Assembly: GCA_963971225.1 (NCBI GenBank)
Contig: OZ020269.1
Location: forward strand, 18,784,921 to 18,848,920
DNA: 64,000 nt
Direction: 5' to 3'
DNA from: Melieria omissa
Lineage: Eukaryota; Arthropoda; Insecta; Diptera; Ulidiidae
This document shows, piece after piece, positions 22,144-33,200 of the stretch (position 1 is its first letter; each line of letters starts with the position of its first letter). The position numbers and the translations under genes are program-made. The notes beneath the pieces are model-generated. The model was not told the origin of the DNA, did not search any database, and was given only the letters and a program-made list of their open reading frames with translations.

Positions 22144-23442
22144 TAGGGTTTTCCAACCAGAGGTGTTATTTTGAATCACCCGGTATTTCGGTAGCTGTCG
22201 CTTTTGAAGCTTTTTTTCTTTGACATTTGACAAGTAGAAACTACGCCATTACTAAAAATGGAACGATATACGCTTCAACAACGCATTGAAATTATTAAAA
22301 TTCACTACAAAAATGGTGAAAATCTTGCAGTCTCAGTTGGCAAAACTAAAGCATTTTTGGGTCGTCGTGAAGCACCTTGTCGGACCGCAATACAGAAATT
22401 GCAAAAATTCGAGCTGTTGGGACAAGTTAGTGATGTGAAGAATAAAACCCGTGCACTTTGCTTAAGAACAACTGAGAATATTGCTGCTGTAGCCCAAAGT
22501 GTTGAAGAAAACCCAGGTTTGTCGATTCCTCGTCGTTCTTTGGAATTGGGCATTCAAAAAAGTCATTACACCGTATTTTGCATAAAGACTTGGGTCTTAA
22601 GGCTTATAAGGTTCAGTTAACACAAGAACTCAAGCCGACCGATCATCAACAACGTCGTGTCTTTGCTGATTGGGTCCTTGAAATGCATGAAAATGATCCG
22701 GAATTCCATCGAAAAATCATCTTGACTGATGAGGTCCATTTCCACTTCGGTGGCTACGTCAACAAGCAAAATTGTCGCAACTGGGGCTCGGAAAACCCAA
22801 GAGCTATTGTTGAGAAGCCTCTCCATCCTCAACGTGTGACTGTTTGTTGCGGTTTATGGTCCGGCGGGGTCATTGGACCTTACTTTTTCGAAAATGAGGT
22901 TGGATCAACAGTTACGGTGAATGGATTGCGCTATCGAGAGATGAATAATGATTTTTTATGGTCGGATTTGGATGGTATTGATCTGGACAACGTTTACTTT
23001 AACAAGACGGCGCTACGTGCCACACAAGCAACGAAACCATTGCTCTTTTACGGGAAAAGTTTCCGGACCGTGTTATCTCTGGAAGAGGTGATCACAATTG
23101 GCCACCGAGATCTTGTGATTTAACACTTTGCGACTTCTTCCTTTGGGGCCACGTGAAAGATAAGGTGTACGCCAGCAGCCCAGCGTCGATTCAAGACCTC
23201 AAAGATAGAATTCGTGAGGCTATCGAGGACATAGGGCAGCCACTTTGCGATTCGGTTATGGAAAATTTCATGAAAAGGATATGGTCCTGTAAGCATGGTC
23301 GTGGTGGCTATTTGGCTGATGTTGTTTTTCGTTATTAACGGCATACCTTTCTCTTTTTTATGAAATAAACATCCGATCATTTATCTAAAAAATTGCATAT
23401 TTCTTTGAATACCAAAATAACACCTCTTCTTGGAAAACCCTG
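22144..23442 (+). mobile_element. Nearly full-length Tc1/mariner-type element, TA-flanked
   Basis: The ends match in inverted orientation: TAGGGTTTTCCAACCAGAGG from 22144 and CAGGGTTTTCCAAGAAGAGG read inward from 23442, continuing with GTGTTATTTTG. TA lies at 22142-22143 and 23443-23444. At 1299 bp it is full-size for the group, and its transposase reading spans most of it. It sits at a TA in the second copy of the dimeric element; the first copy shows the uninterrupted site. Confidence 0.93.
22258..23338 (+). pseudogene. IS630/Tc1/mariner-type transposase with two frameshifts
   Basis: It starts at ATG 22258 (MERYTLQQRIEIIKIHYKNG), an N-terminal helix-turn-helix domain of the kind annotated DUF4817 in insects. 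The first frame is good to LELGIQKSH near 22565. A single-base loss then shifts to the frame reading HKDLGLKAYKVQLTQELKP, IILTDEVHFHFGGYVNKQNC (first Asp) and CCGLWSGGVIGPYFFEN. A second single-base loss near 23003 shifts to DGATCHTSNETIALLREKF (second Asp), WPPRSCDLTLCDFFLWG (third Asp) and KRIWSCKHGRGGYL, ending at TAA 23336-23338. I count 41 residues between the second and third Asp, as in DD41D-type elements. All three catalytic residues survive, so the copy is young but inactive. Confidence 0.92.
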
Positions 23443-23492
23443 TAGTTAACCTTCGGTTTATGCTTAACCAACCAATGTGAATTCGGGCCTTA

Positions 23493-26040
23493 GTGTTGTG
23501 AATCGATGTAAATGTCATCAGTGACTTAAGTGACTTAATGTCAAGCTTGGCGACCTCCCCTAACTCAGAGAAAAACGGGGACCCTAAATCGGCAATTTTT
23601 AGTCTTGAGATAGTAAGAATGTGCTTCCTTGGCACCATTTTCTTTTGCATTTCCTGCATTCATTCGTCACCGACTCTGTGATGCTGTTAAAAAGGGCCCG
23701 TGCTACGATGGCTCAGTAGTCCTTCCTCGGCAATGGTCACCTTACAATCCTCTAATAAGTGCAGCTACTAACGCACTTGCAGTCACATATAAATATTATG
23801 TACGTGTCTGTGTGTGTGTGTGTTTGTGTGTGGCATAATTGCATTGCAAGGACGATTGCAGTCATGTTGAATGCAAAGTGGTCTCTACAACGTAATGTGT
23901 ATGGTTTGCATTTGAACATTAAAGCAATTTTATATACAACCACACACACACACACACATATACATACATACATAGAAAAGTCCATGCAAGCTTAATATCA
24001 AAGCCGCACACAAAAGCTTTACGGTTGGCTGTGACAGTGATGTGGGTGCTGGCGGTGAAAAATGTAAATAACGCACATTTTACGCGGGTAATTAACACTG
24101 CCGCATAATATGTACAGCGTGGCAGCAAACATACCCACACATAAACTCAAACGCACACACACATACATAAGTGCGCACAGGAGCACGTAGTGTGGTGTGC
24201 TGCGTTAATTGCAGCCCCTCTAACATTAGACGCGTTGGCCGGCGCCAATGGCAGCCATAAAGAAGTCCACACGCAAGGTTGCCGCGTACGGGCTCGGCGA
24301 GCAGCTGACGGCAGCGTACAAACGTGAGTGCTGCTTATTTGGTTGGCAATTAACGCGCCGCGTAACCAAACTGACACGCAGCCAAGCGCAAATGAAATTA
24401 TGCATTGCTTTGGCAGAGATTTAGAAACGAAAATTAAAAATTTTTATCATAATTTTAATTTCGTTGCATTCGCGTTGTGTGCGCACAAATTTTTAATGCC
24501 AACTTGACGCCAATGTTGCAATGTGGCCACAATTTAAGTTGGGTTTATATGAAGTTGAAATTTGTTTTTGCAGTTTTCAGAAGAAAAGAGTGTAAAATGT
24601 AAAAGAAACTAGCTTTGCTTCTGGATAAATAAAATACAAGATTTAATTAAAAATCAAATTCTGCGCTGTCGTTTACAGATTCAATAAAAAAAAACCAATA
24701 CTCACTGCACAATTTTGCACATTTCATTTGTAACTCTTTCGTTGCCGTTAATCCACTCCCTCACTGATTTGTGCCGTTGCCAATGTTGCCGTATTGAATG
24801 AAAAAAAAGAAATTAAAACAAAAGCCAGCAGCAGCAACGGTGGCAACAGTCTTAATGACACTTGAATGCCGCCGGCAAATTCTGCCGCTACTACAACAAC
24901 AAATACACTTGTAGTCACAGTGTTGCCAATGTGTGATGTCGATGTGCCTTCGCTCTGTTTGGCATTGTTGTTATTGCATTGTTTCTGCATTGCATAATGC
25001 TGCAAGCAAATACTCAGTGCAATTTTCATCTAATTATGCTCGCAGGCATTTTTATGCACTTGACGTGCTTACTGAAATTGTTGCGCTGTTGTTGACTTCG
25101 TTGGTTTGATTCCTTTGGCATTTGAGGCACCAGCCGAGCAGAGCAGGTTCCACAGCCAACTCCCGGTGTCAGCTGCTGTTTCAAGCGAAACGATGAATGA
25201 ACGAGCGAGCGAGTGAGCGAGCAAATGAATGAATGAATGAGTGAATGAGTGAATGATGTTGCAAAGGCAGGAAGCGTTAAGCAGGTCAGTGGGTAGCAAA
25301 GCACACAAATACAAAAACGACATGAATGCACACAAATGCAGCAGCTGGCACTCGACTAGATTAGAGTGCGCACAAGTGTATACTTTGGCCAAGGGGTGGA
25401 GTGAGGGGGAGGGGTGAAGTTGGGTAGGGCAATAAGCAGCAGCTGAGCACTAATTTAGAAATAAATAAAGGCGGCGCTCTTTAAACAATTTCCATTTAAT
25501 GCTTTTACTGGGCCAACAATAAATTTGTGTGCATCAGGTTTTATTTGGTTTAAGAATTCCACGTATTTTCAATTACAATTTGAAAACATGCAACTTAGTG
25601 TTCAATTAACTAAATGTTGGTTTTTATTTGAAAAAATTTTTTTAAAAATTTATTGTTATTGTTTTACATGGCTTTTTCATCTTATTCTCATTACCATTCA
25701 TACACTTGTAACACTTAAGAGAGTTAAGAGACTTAAGAGGCTTGAAACTTTATTCTTTCATATATACTCACACAGGTACAGTATGGGTGTATAAAAGTTT
25801 TTTAAAATTACCTCGGATCAAAATGAAAAATTGAGTGTGTCACATCACTATGAATGATCTCTATACGATCTCTATGATCTCTTTCGCGCCTATATCATCA
25901 TTTGGATGGATCTCCAGAAAAATGATTTTTTGTTGCACGGTGTATTAAGTGAAACAATGAGCAATTAGAGACAACAAGAATAGTTAAACTTGCAATACAA
26001 CAATTTCCTTTTGTTTCTCATCATAATTTTCCACAATAAA
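23493..26040. other. No gene seen; microsatellites
   Basis: Contains GT repeats (23804-23832), CA repeats (23939-23960), short CA/CATA runs near 24150-24172, and GAATGA/GAGC tetramer-like repeats (25193-25258). The stretch 24180-24380 is richer in GC than its surroundings but shows no gene. Confidence 0.45.
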
Positions 26041-26200
26041 TATATTTTCGAGCTTAAAACTGGATAAATAATCAAAATTATAGATTCGATAAATTTTTTT
26101 TTTTCAAAAGGTGAACGGATTAAAATCTTCTTGCTTAATATAGAAATTATAGTTTTGATAAACAATTTTTTTTTCAGAAACGTGAAAGGCTAAAAATTGG
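26041..26200. repeat. Two-unit degenerate tandem repeat, about 80 bp
   Basis: AAATTATAGATTCGATAAATTTTTTTTT near 26076 is echoed by AAATTATAGTTTTGATAAACAATTTTTTTT near 26147, each followed by CAAAAGGTGAACGG or CAGAAACGTGAAAGG and TAAAA. Confidence 0.55.
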
Positions 26201-26242
26201 CTTGAACAATTTTTGTATAAAACTACAGAAAGTGTTTAATAA

Positions 26243-26380
26243 CACTGCTCAACAAAATCAAAATTTTTTTCAAAATAACAAGGTTCTGACAAAGGATTCT
26301 GGTAAATGGGGCCAAAAAAATACACGTGTATCGATGTTTTGAAAGTTTAAGTCTGAATTTGTTTTTTAGGGGGATCAAAG
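26243..26380. repeat. Dispersed repeat, copy B
   Basis: Same family and orientation as 12374-12500: CACTGCTCAACAAAATC, TTTTTTTCAAAATAAC, GGATTCTGGTA, then TTTTGAAAGTTTAAGTCTGAATTT. Confidence 0.6.
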
Positions 26381-26400
26381 TTTTCCCCTTTTTGCACATT

Positions 26401-28910
26401 CTTTTGTTGAATCGGCATATGAAAACCATGTAACCTCACATTTTAGGTATATGATGTGTTCAGCAATTTGATGTCAAATACTACGAAGCACATTTTTGTG
26501 GAACATTTTAACCCTGTAGCTCCTATTTGCATGGGCCAATTTGACCCTTTTTTCTAAAATGCCAAAAATGTCCTGTAAAACAGGACTTTTTAAGGACAAA
26601 ATGTGCCACGAAAATATTCGCCATAAAATTCTATTATAGGTCTCTGAATACATCAAAGCTCAGGAATTAACTTGAACGCCAGAATTAAGTCAAAACTGAA
26701 AATGTGTTTAAGTGTTTATTTCGTACTTAATCAAAATTTGTACTAAAATCTGCTACAAAGTTTGATTTTTGAGGGTTAGTGTATATGGGAAAAATGTCGA
26801 ACGCAAAATTTCACTCTAAGTCACCGTACAAAAGAAAGTTCTAGATATACTATATATAAATAGAAAAATGAGAACAATTTTGGGTATTTGAGGTATTCAT
26901 TTATTTTTCGTCTAACTCTAGGCAATTCCACAATGTTATCAAATAATGTCTAGCGTACATGAGTATTTGGGCCCCTCTACCAGAATCCATTGTAAGAACC
27001 TTTAGGCCTTTAATTTAATAATTTAATTTAATTTTTTCGGGGCGTATGAGTAATATTTATTTCAGTTTAAAGCTAAACACTAAACTAATTTAGGCATTTT
27101 GATTTGAAATTCTCATAAATGGCGCAGATTTTTTTATTTTGTTTTCAATAAATATAAATTTTCATGGAAAAGTTTAACTCAATAACCAAATTTTCAGAAA
27201 ACATTTGTAATTTGTGTCTCTCATGTGTTGTATGACTAGTTGAAGGCTTTGCTAAGCCATAGTTTTATAGCCAAAAGTTTTATAAAAATCGTATGTGAGC
27301 ATGAAAATCTTCTCTTAGAGGTCGACTTTTCTTTTAAATAATTTTTCAGTCATTCTTTAGTTTTTTAAATGTGTGTCAGTTCAAACCCCAGGCTTGACAA
27401 AGCAAAGCATACAAATTCCCTGCTGTCTCTACATTCTACAACACAATCGAGCTTAACTGCACTGCTTTGCTTTTGTCTTTTTGTGTTTGTGTGCTTTGCA
27501 GTTTGTTGCATATTTTTGTTTCCATTTCAAGTATGTTTTGTGTTTTATTCAGGATGTGCAACGACCGCTTAAAGCGTACACATGCACATCTGTTGCTGAA
27601 TTTGCATTTGTGCCAACCTGCTGTGCCACCTTGCGCCATGTTTGCGCTGTTGTTTGTGTTTATGTTTTCATTTTTGCATTTATGTTTTTGTTTGCAGCGC
27701 TGCTTGGCGCCTACGCGCGCACGCACAATTAAATAAACACATCTATACAGGGTGACATGCTTTCGGCAACAACAATGTGCCAGCAGCAACATGAAACTAC
27801 CGGCCAAACAGCATTCAAGTCGAACGGAAAGTGACAAAAGGCACAAAGTGCGCAACGGAACTGCAGACAATGGCTGCGCGTAGTCGTTACTGTCTCTTTG
27901 TCTCAGTGTTCGACAGTGTTAATGCTGTCATTATGCGGAGACATAGTGCTACTGGTTTGCGGCCCAGCTGTGCCTTGTTTCGTTTCGCAGCACAACTCGT
28001 CGAAGCTTTAACAGTTTCCTAGTTTGTTTTCATTGTTTTCATTCACTGTTTTCACTGGTAATTCACTGTGAGTTACTGGTTTTTATAATTTAGTATTGCA
28101 AAAAAATTTCCGTTATTAATTTTTTGCCCTCAACACTATGAACTAATTTAATAATTTTAATTTAAAATGCAACAAATATTAGAAAATTCAGAAATCATGT
28201 CACTTGGTTGGCATTGCTCACTTTTTGCAGTTTCCACACTAAATTGTGTCGAAATGCGCTGATCATTGATAATTGTTTTTTCCAAGCATTTTAATTACAC
28301 TACATACATACAAACAATCATACATGCACACATATTTACTGTTCATTAGTATGTATTGTGTTTGGTTGGTTTGTGGTCATTTTTTAGCGCATTGGTGACA
28401 CATTAAATGTTCGCTATGCGAGTAATTTTTCGTGCACATACACAAACAAACATGAATATTTTCAATGGGAAAAACATTCAAGCATACATATTAATTATTT
28501 TATTACAGTTTAATTTCACAAATGCAAATGCCACTATGTAAATAATAACGAAAACGTATTGAACCAAAATCGAATTGTGTGGTCAAATATTTTATGCTTT
28601 TGATTTTCATAAATGATTTGACCATTAAAGCGTAACAATTTTAATTGCACACTAAGGTGCCATAAAAATGTACAATTGTGTATGGTGAAAGTTATTTATT
28701 TAATTAGTTTTTGGAATAAATTTGTCATTAAATAATTGTTAAGGTGCTGTCAGACTATGCAATCTTTTGAAATACGATTGAAAGTACTTTCACGAGCAGT
28801 TACACAATGCATGAAAAGTACTTTACGAAACTACTTTTTGCTTTTCAAGAACGACTTTCTTGTCTTGTTTTTGAAAACACTGTTTGTCTAGTCACACTTT
28901 TCAAGTCCAT
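26401..28910. other. No gene seen
   Basis: Mostly AT-rich. The part 27360-28020 is less AT-rich and opens several frames, but they are Cys/Phe-rich strings on both strands. Nothing is recognisable. Confidence 0.4.
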
Positions 28911-28918
28911 GAAATTTC

Positions 28919-29155
28919 TTAAAATACTTTTTTTAAGTAATTTGCAAATGTGGGTGAAATACGAAGTTGTCCTCTCTGTCTGAAATTGTTCATTGATGAG
29001 TCTCTACTATTGCTCTGACAAGTTCTATAGTTGTCTAGGATCATTTGGTTAAATCGAATGATGTTGCCGTCACTTATTTCAGTTTTTGGACATTCCGAAT
29101 GTTTACTGTCTCCCAAGCTCCTGCGATCAAAATAAATTAACTGCCCAAATTTCAA
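28919..29155 (-). pseudogene. Possible helix-turn-helix fragment of a Tc1/mariner-type transposase
   Basis: The minus-strand frame includes DRRSLGDSKHSECPKTEIS followed by DGNIIRFNQMILDNYRTC. This resembles the linker of mariner-type N-terminal domains (a GRPKT-like motif followed by a helix of the form ENIxxVRxxIxxDxR). The similarity is weak, no catalytic part is present, and no inverted repeats are visible. Confidence 0.3.
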
Positions 29156-29159
29156 GAGT

Positions 29160-30225
29160 GGCTAATTATGGTGCAGAGGTGCATTCAATTTGTCTTTAAT
29201 TTGCATAGAAATATTGTGTCTCAAAAAAAAATAATAATATTTATCTGGAATCTACATACTCGATTCTTCACAAAAACACTCACACATTGACTAACTAAAA
29301 CCATTGTCAAACGACTTTCAAAGTGTGCTTTCAAAGTGACCGAAATTTTGGTGAGCATCTTTCAGACAGATCCCTATGGTTTGTTGAACATTTTTCATTC
29401 TAAATATACTCGTGAACACCTTTCAATGCCTCGAATTGATAGGGGTATCCCCTGCGCGTTGGCAGGGGGGGGGAAAAGAGGCGCAATACTGCTCTACCAT
29501 CCTGCCTGCCCTCTTCTTGTTGATGTCGGAAGCTTTTAAAACCACTGCCGTATTAATCTTGCTCAAGTCACTGCTATACACTTTCTTGGTATTTCATATG
29601 CAAACTTTTTTACTTAAACATGTGGCATATGCCTTAAGAAGCCAACTGAGAGTGGGCTCTGTGATGTTGTATGTAGAATCATTTCCGTTTTCGCCACAGC
29701 TGCCCACAGCGTCTTCTGAGAAACCTCATTGTTTCAGTACTTTTATTACTTTCATACAGATTTCCAGTATGAAAAACATTGATTAAAATCTCCTAAGAGA
29801 ATCCATCTACAGTCAATATTGGTTATGTAGGCTACGTTATACTGAAATTATTCAAGTAAGCCAGGAACAAAAAACATTCTAGGAAATCGTTGCTGTATTG
29901 GCAGCAGCACATCTAACATGACAGCGTATTGTCCAGCAAAGATAAATAAAAATGTTAAAAAAAATATCGAGAGTGTGGGCTGCACTTCAATGAATCAGAG
30001 AACGATTTGAGGGATGTTTGGGTTAATGCAATAGAGAAACTCTTTGACAAAATATTTGTCATGTTTTTTTTTTTAATTTATGAAGAAATATGAAGCCGTG
30101 CCAAAATCTGGTCTGCTGAATACTTTAAGCTGTACTAAGTTTGATTGATTTGAAATGAAATTTGTGGATACAAGAAAAAACTTGGAGCTCGACAACATAC
30201 AGTGAGACCGTATTTTTGGTGAACA
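29160..30225. other. No gene seen
   Basis: AT-rich DNA with a short G run at 29464. No recognisable element. Confidence 0.4.
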
Positions 30226-30227
30226 GA

Positions 30228-30400
30228 TTATTTCTATAATTTCTTGATGTGACCAACTAGAGAAGCCGCGCTCAAAACAGAGGCGCCTCGAGAGAACTTT
30301 TGCTGCAGGACATAACTCCACGATGGGTTTTTATGGCCAGTTCAGAAGATGAAGAAGAGAAAAAACGAAAGGACCTGGTCTCAACAGCACTCAATTCTTA
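30228..30400 (+). pseudogene. C-terminal scrap of a non-LTR retrotransposon ORF
   Basis: One plus frame reads DVTN, a stop, RSRAQNRGASRELLLQD, then a run of acidic and basic residues to a stop near 30400. This resembles the end of many insect endonuclease/reverse transcriptase ORFs, of the form GVTNWRxxAQNRxxWRELL. The TAG stands where Trp (TGG) is expected. The neighbouring part is not readable. Confidence 0.5.
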
Positions 30401-31880
30401 AGGTAGAAAAATATTTGAATGCCTTCAAGCTATATTAACAAAAAAAAAAACTCTCATAAAAATCAAACTTACGCTTTCAAGTATTTGGTGAATTTTTTGA
30501 ATCAATCAGTGTCGGTTTTGAACGTGCAGCAACTTTTGCTGCGCTTGTAAATCTGTAAAATATGTGTGCGCACCTTCAATTGTGTATGTGTTTGTGTGTG
30601 TGTGAGTTTTGCTGTGCAATGCGTCGCCATTGCTGCCACATAAATTGGGTCATTCGCCGCTACTACATTGCAGAGCCTTGAGCGGCTGCGCATAAGCGGC
30701 CAATGCACCGGCAAAGTTCATGTCACTGGCACAACTGGGAACAACAACACACTAAAATGCAATGTACCGACACAAACACAAACACACACATACATACACA
30801 CACATATTCGATGTGGCTTGCGCTGTGCAGTGGCGCGCGTTTTAATTGCGCTCTTTAGATAATTTATCGCTATGGCTTAGTAGCAAACACTTGGCGGCTC
30901 TTATTATTGTTGTTGTTGTGATTGTTGTTGCACAAGTTGTTGGCTATACATAGCAGTAGTGTTTGCTGGTGGCTGTTGGATTAACGCTAAACGAAATGAC
31001 ACCAAACGAACCGGAAATGCCGGATTATGTTGAAGCGGAAATGGTCGCCTTTTATATAATAACCGCCACACAATTTACGAGCGCAACAGAATCTCTTTCA
31101 AGCACATTAATATTGCATTCATGCCGCTGCACGCTGCACGTTGCACGTTGCACGTTGCTCGTTATTCCGCTTGATGTGTCGCCGTTGCTGCAACGCGTCG
31201 CGCCAACAACGTCTTTAGTGCACCGCAATGTCGCATATGTGCCGCTTGCTTTATGTATGTGTGTGTGTGTGAGTGTGTTTGAGTGTGCGGTGCCATTAAT
31301 TTGGGCATTGGTGTTGTTGCTGGTGCAGCAATAAAAGTAAAATATAAATCTGCTGCTAGTTTTCCAAAAGCCCAAACTGCAAGCCACCTGTGCGGCAACT
31401 TTTCTTGTTCACTGCTTCGCTGTCGAGAGAGAAAGAGAGAAGAGAGATAAGAGTTGTCCAAAGGTGAAAGAAGAAAGGGGAAAGAGAAAAGGCCAGTAAA
31501 ATACGGCGCGCAGCGAACAGTGTATAAATTTGACATGTGTTTTTAGTTGTTAAGGGATTTCGTGCGCTGCCATGAAACTAATTCGAGTTACGAGCATATT
31601 TTGTTGTTGTTGCAATTGTTGTCACTTTTATTGTATATTCTGTTAGTTTATGTTCGAAATGAAAGTAAAATACAAGAATATACAAATAGAAGATTGTAGT
31701 AAAGCCTAATAATGCTAAGGAGAATGGTTTTGATTTAAATATTTAGGCAAAATAGGAAAATGTGAGGAAGGTAACAAAGAGATCGAACAGAATGGATAAT
31801 TTACATAAGTATAGAAAGATTTGGGTAAACATTTGTTGAAAAAGGGACCAAGAGGCAATTTTTTCACTCTTAAAAAGCTG
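30401..31880. other. No gene seen; CA/GT repeats
   Basis: GT runs at 30581-30604 and 31257-31272, CA at 30774-30806, a TGCACGTTGCACGT run at 31136-31158, and GA repeats at 31425-31452. Confidence 0.45.
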
Positions 31881-31888
31881 GAATTTAA

Positions 31889-33067
31889 CCCATTTCGTAC
31901 CTGTGATTTGAAACGAACGAGTCATAGAAATTAGTAATGTTTGCAGATTTTTTTATTACAATAAACTTGTTTAAAAATTGTGTTTTTCAAATCATACTTT
32001 AGATCTATTTTCTTTCTAAAAAAATATTTATTTGCCTAGCCACGCCGTACTTATTAAAGATGGGTGGGTATTGGAAAAACCTCTCATTTCCTCAAAAACT
32101 TAGACTACTTGTCTTGTTGAAAATTAAAAAAAATTTTTTTTTTTAATTTTTTAAAAATACTACAAATAATCAGATTTGTAAAAGTTGATACAGAACGATT
32201 GGAAAAATGCCACACAAATTTTGAATTATAATAAAATTTGTTTAAATCTGATAACCCGTTTCGTAACTTTGATTGGTTAACGAATCATAGTAATGAGTAA
32301 TGTTTGTAAATTTTGTTCATTGCAATAAACTTGTTTAATTTAAAAAGTGTATTTTTCATATTTTACATAGATCTATTGACTTTCTAATGAAAAATTTATT
32401 TGTCAAGCCACGCCTTCCCTATTTAAGCTGGGCGGGCATTGAAATAACTTCACATTTCCTCAAAAACGTCAAAAGCCTCATACACAGACTTTTTTCTTAA
32501 ATTCTTTGAAAATACCAAACATAACCAGATTTATACAAAAATGATACAAAATGATTGAAAAAATGCCACACAAACTTTGTATTTTAATAAAATTTCTTTA
32601 AATCTTTTAACTCATGTCGTACCATTGATTCATTAACGAATTATGGAAATTAGTAATGTTTGCAACTCTTTTTGATACGATAAACAATTTCTTTCAATTT
32701 CTTCCTTCTTATAAAATATTTGTTTGCTATGCCACGCCTTTCGGACGGGCATTGAAAAAATTCGCATATTTTGATATTTTTTAATTTCTTTAGTACTAAC
32801 AATAACTAGACTTGTGCACAACTCAAATACAATGAATGGAAAAACAAAATTGGTAATTTTGTATTACAACAACATACGTTGATATTTGTTCAGATGACCA
32901 CAGAGGGCGCAAAAGTGTAAAAAAATCAAATTTTAATCTGCGATTACGAACAAATGCCATCATCGTTCTTGCTTAAACTTATTTCCAGTGCTTTTTTCAC
33001 TCATTTCGTTCTCTTGATAAAAAAATTTTAAAATAATACCTTTCTCAAAATGTCGGTACAAAATGGG
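31889..33067. mobile_element. 1179-bp TTAA-flanked element with internal tandem repeats
   Basis: CCCATTTCGTACC follows TTAA (31885-31888) on the left. CCCATTTTGTACC, read inward, follows TTAA (33068-33071) on the right. No transposase is present. The interior is three tandem units starting near 31887, 32253 and 32606, with lengths of about 365, 353 and 290 bp. Each opens with a version of the terminal motif (AACCCGTTTCGTAAC at 32253, AACTCATGTCGTACC at 32606). Each carries ATTAGTAATGTTTGCA, AGCCACGCC, GGGCATTG and AAATGCCACACAAA phrases in the same order, with losses in the third. Piggybac-like by target site and terminus. Confidence 0.82.
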
Positions 33068-33104
33068 TTAACAGAAAGCAGCGAAAAACATACTTAAAAA
33101 ATTT

Positions 33105-33200
33105 AAATTTAAAAAAATTTTGAAACAAATTAAAAAAAATGTAAAAAAAATTAAAAAAAAAAAATTAAAAAAATTAAAAAAAATTAAAAAAATTTTTGTT
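33105..33200. repeat. AATTAAAA-type low-complexity tract
   Basis: Long A runs broken by TT, immediately right of the TTAA element. Confidence 0.8.

Larger units (their letters stand above)
21100..23489. mobile_element. Dimeric Harbinger-like non-autonomous element, TTA-flanked, carrying a Tc1-type insertion
   Basis: The left end GGCCAAATTTCA follows TTA (21097-21099). The right end read inward, GGCCCGAATTCACATTGG, follows TTA (23490-23492). A 3-bp TTA duplication with GGCC ends suggests PIF/Harbinger. Internally there are two tandem copies. Shared phrases are TAGTTTTGGCTTT (21180 and 21718), CTGGTTATCTGAACAGC (21203 and 21739), CAAGRCCCCTGAATTTTGCA (21358 and 21807), TTCACAAATTGTGA (21482 and 22049) and CCAACCAATGTGAA (21650 and 23467). 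The second copy is interrupted by the element 22144-23442. No Harbinger transposase is present. Confidence 0.68.

Noticed and set aside
26509..26550. TTAACCCTGTAGCTCC as the left end of a TTAA element
   Set aside because: No matching inverted end was found within several kilobases.
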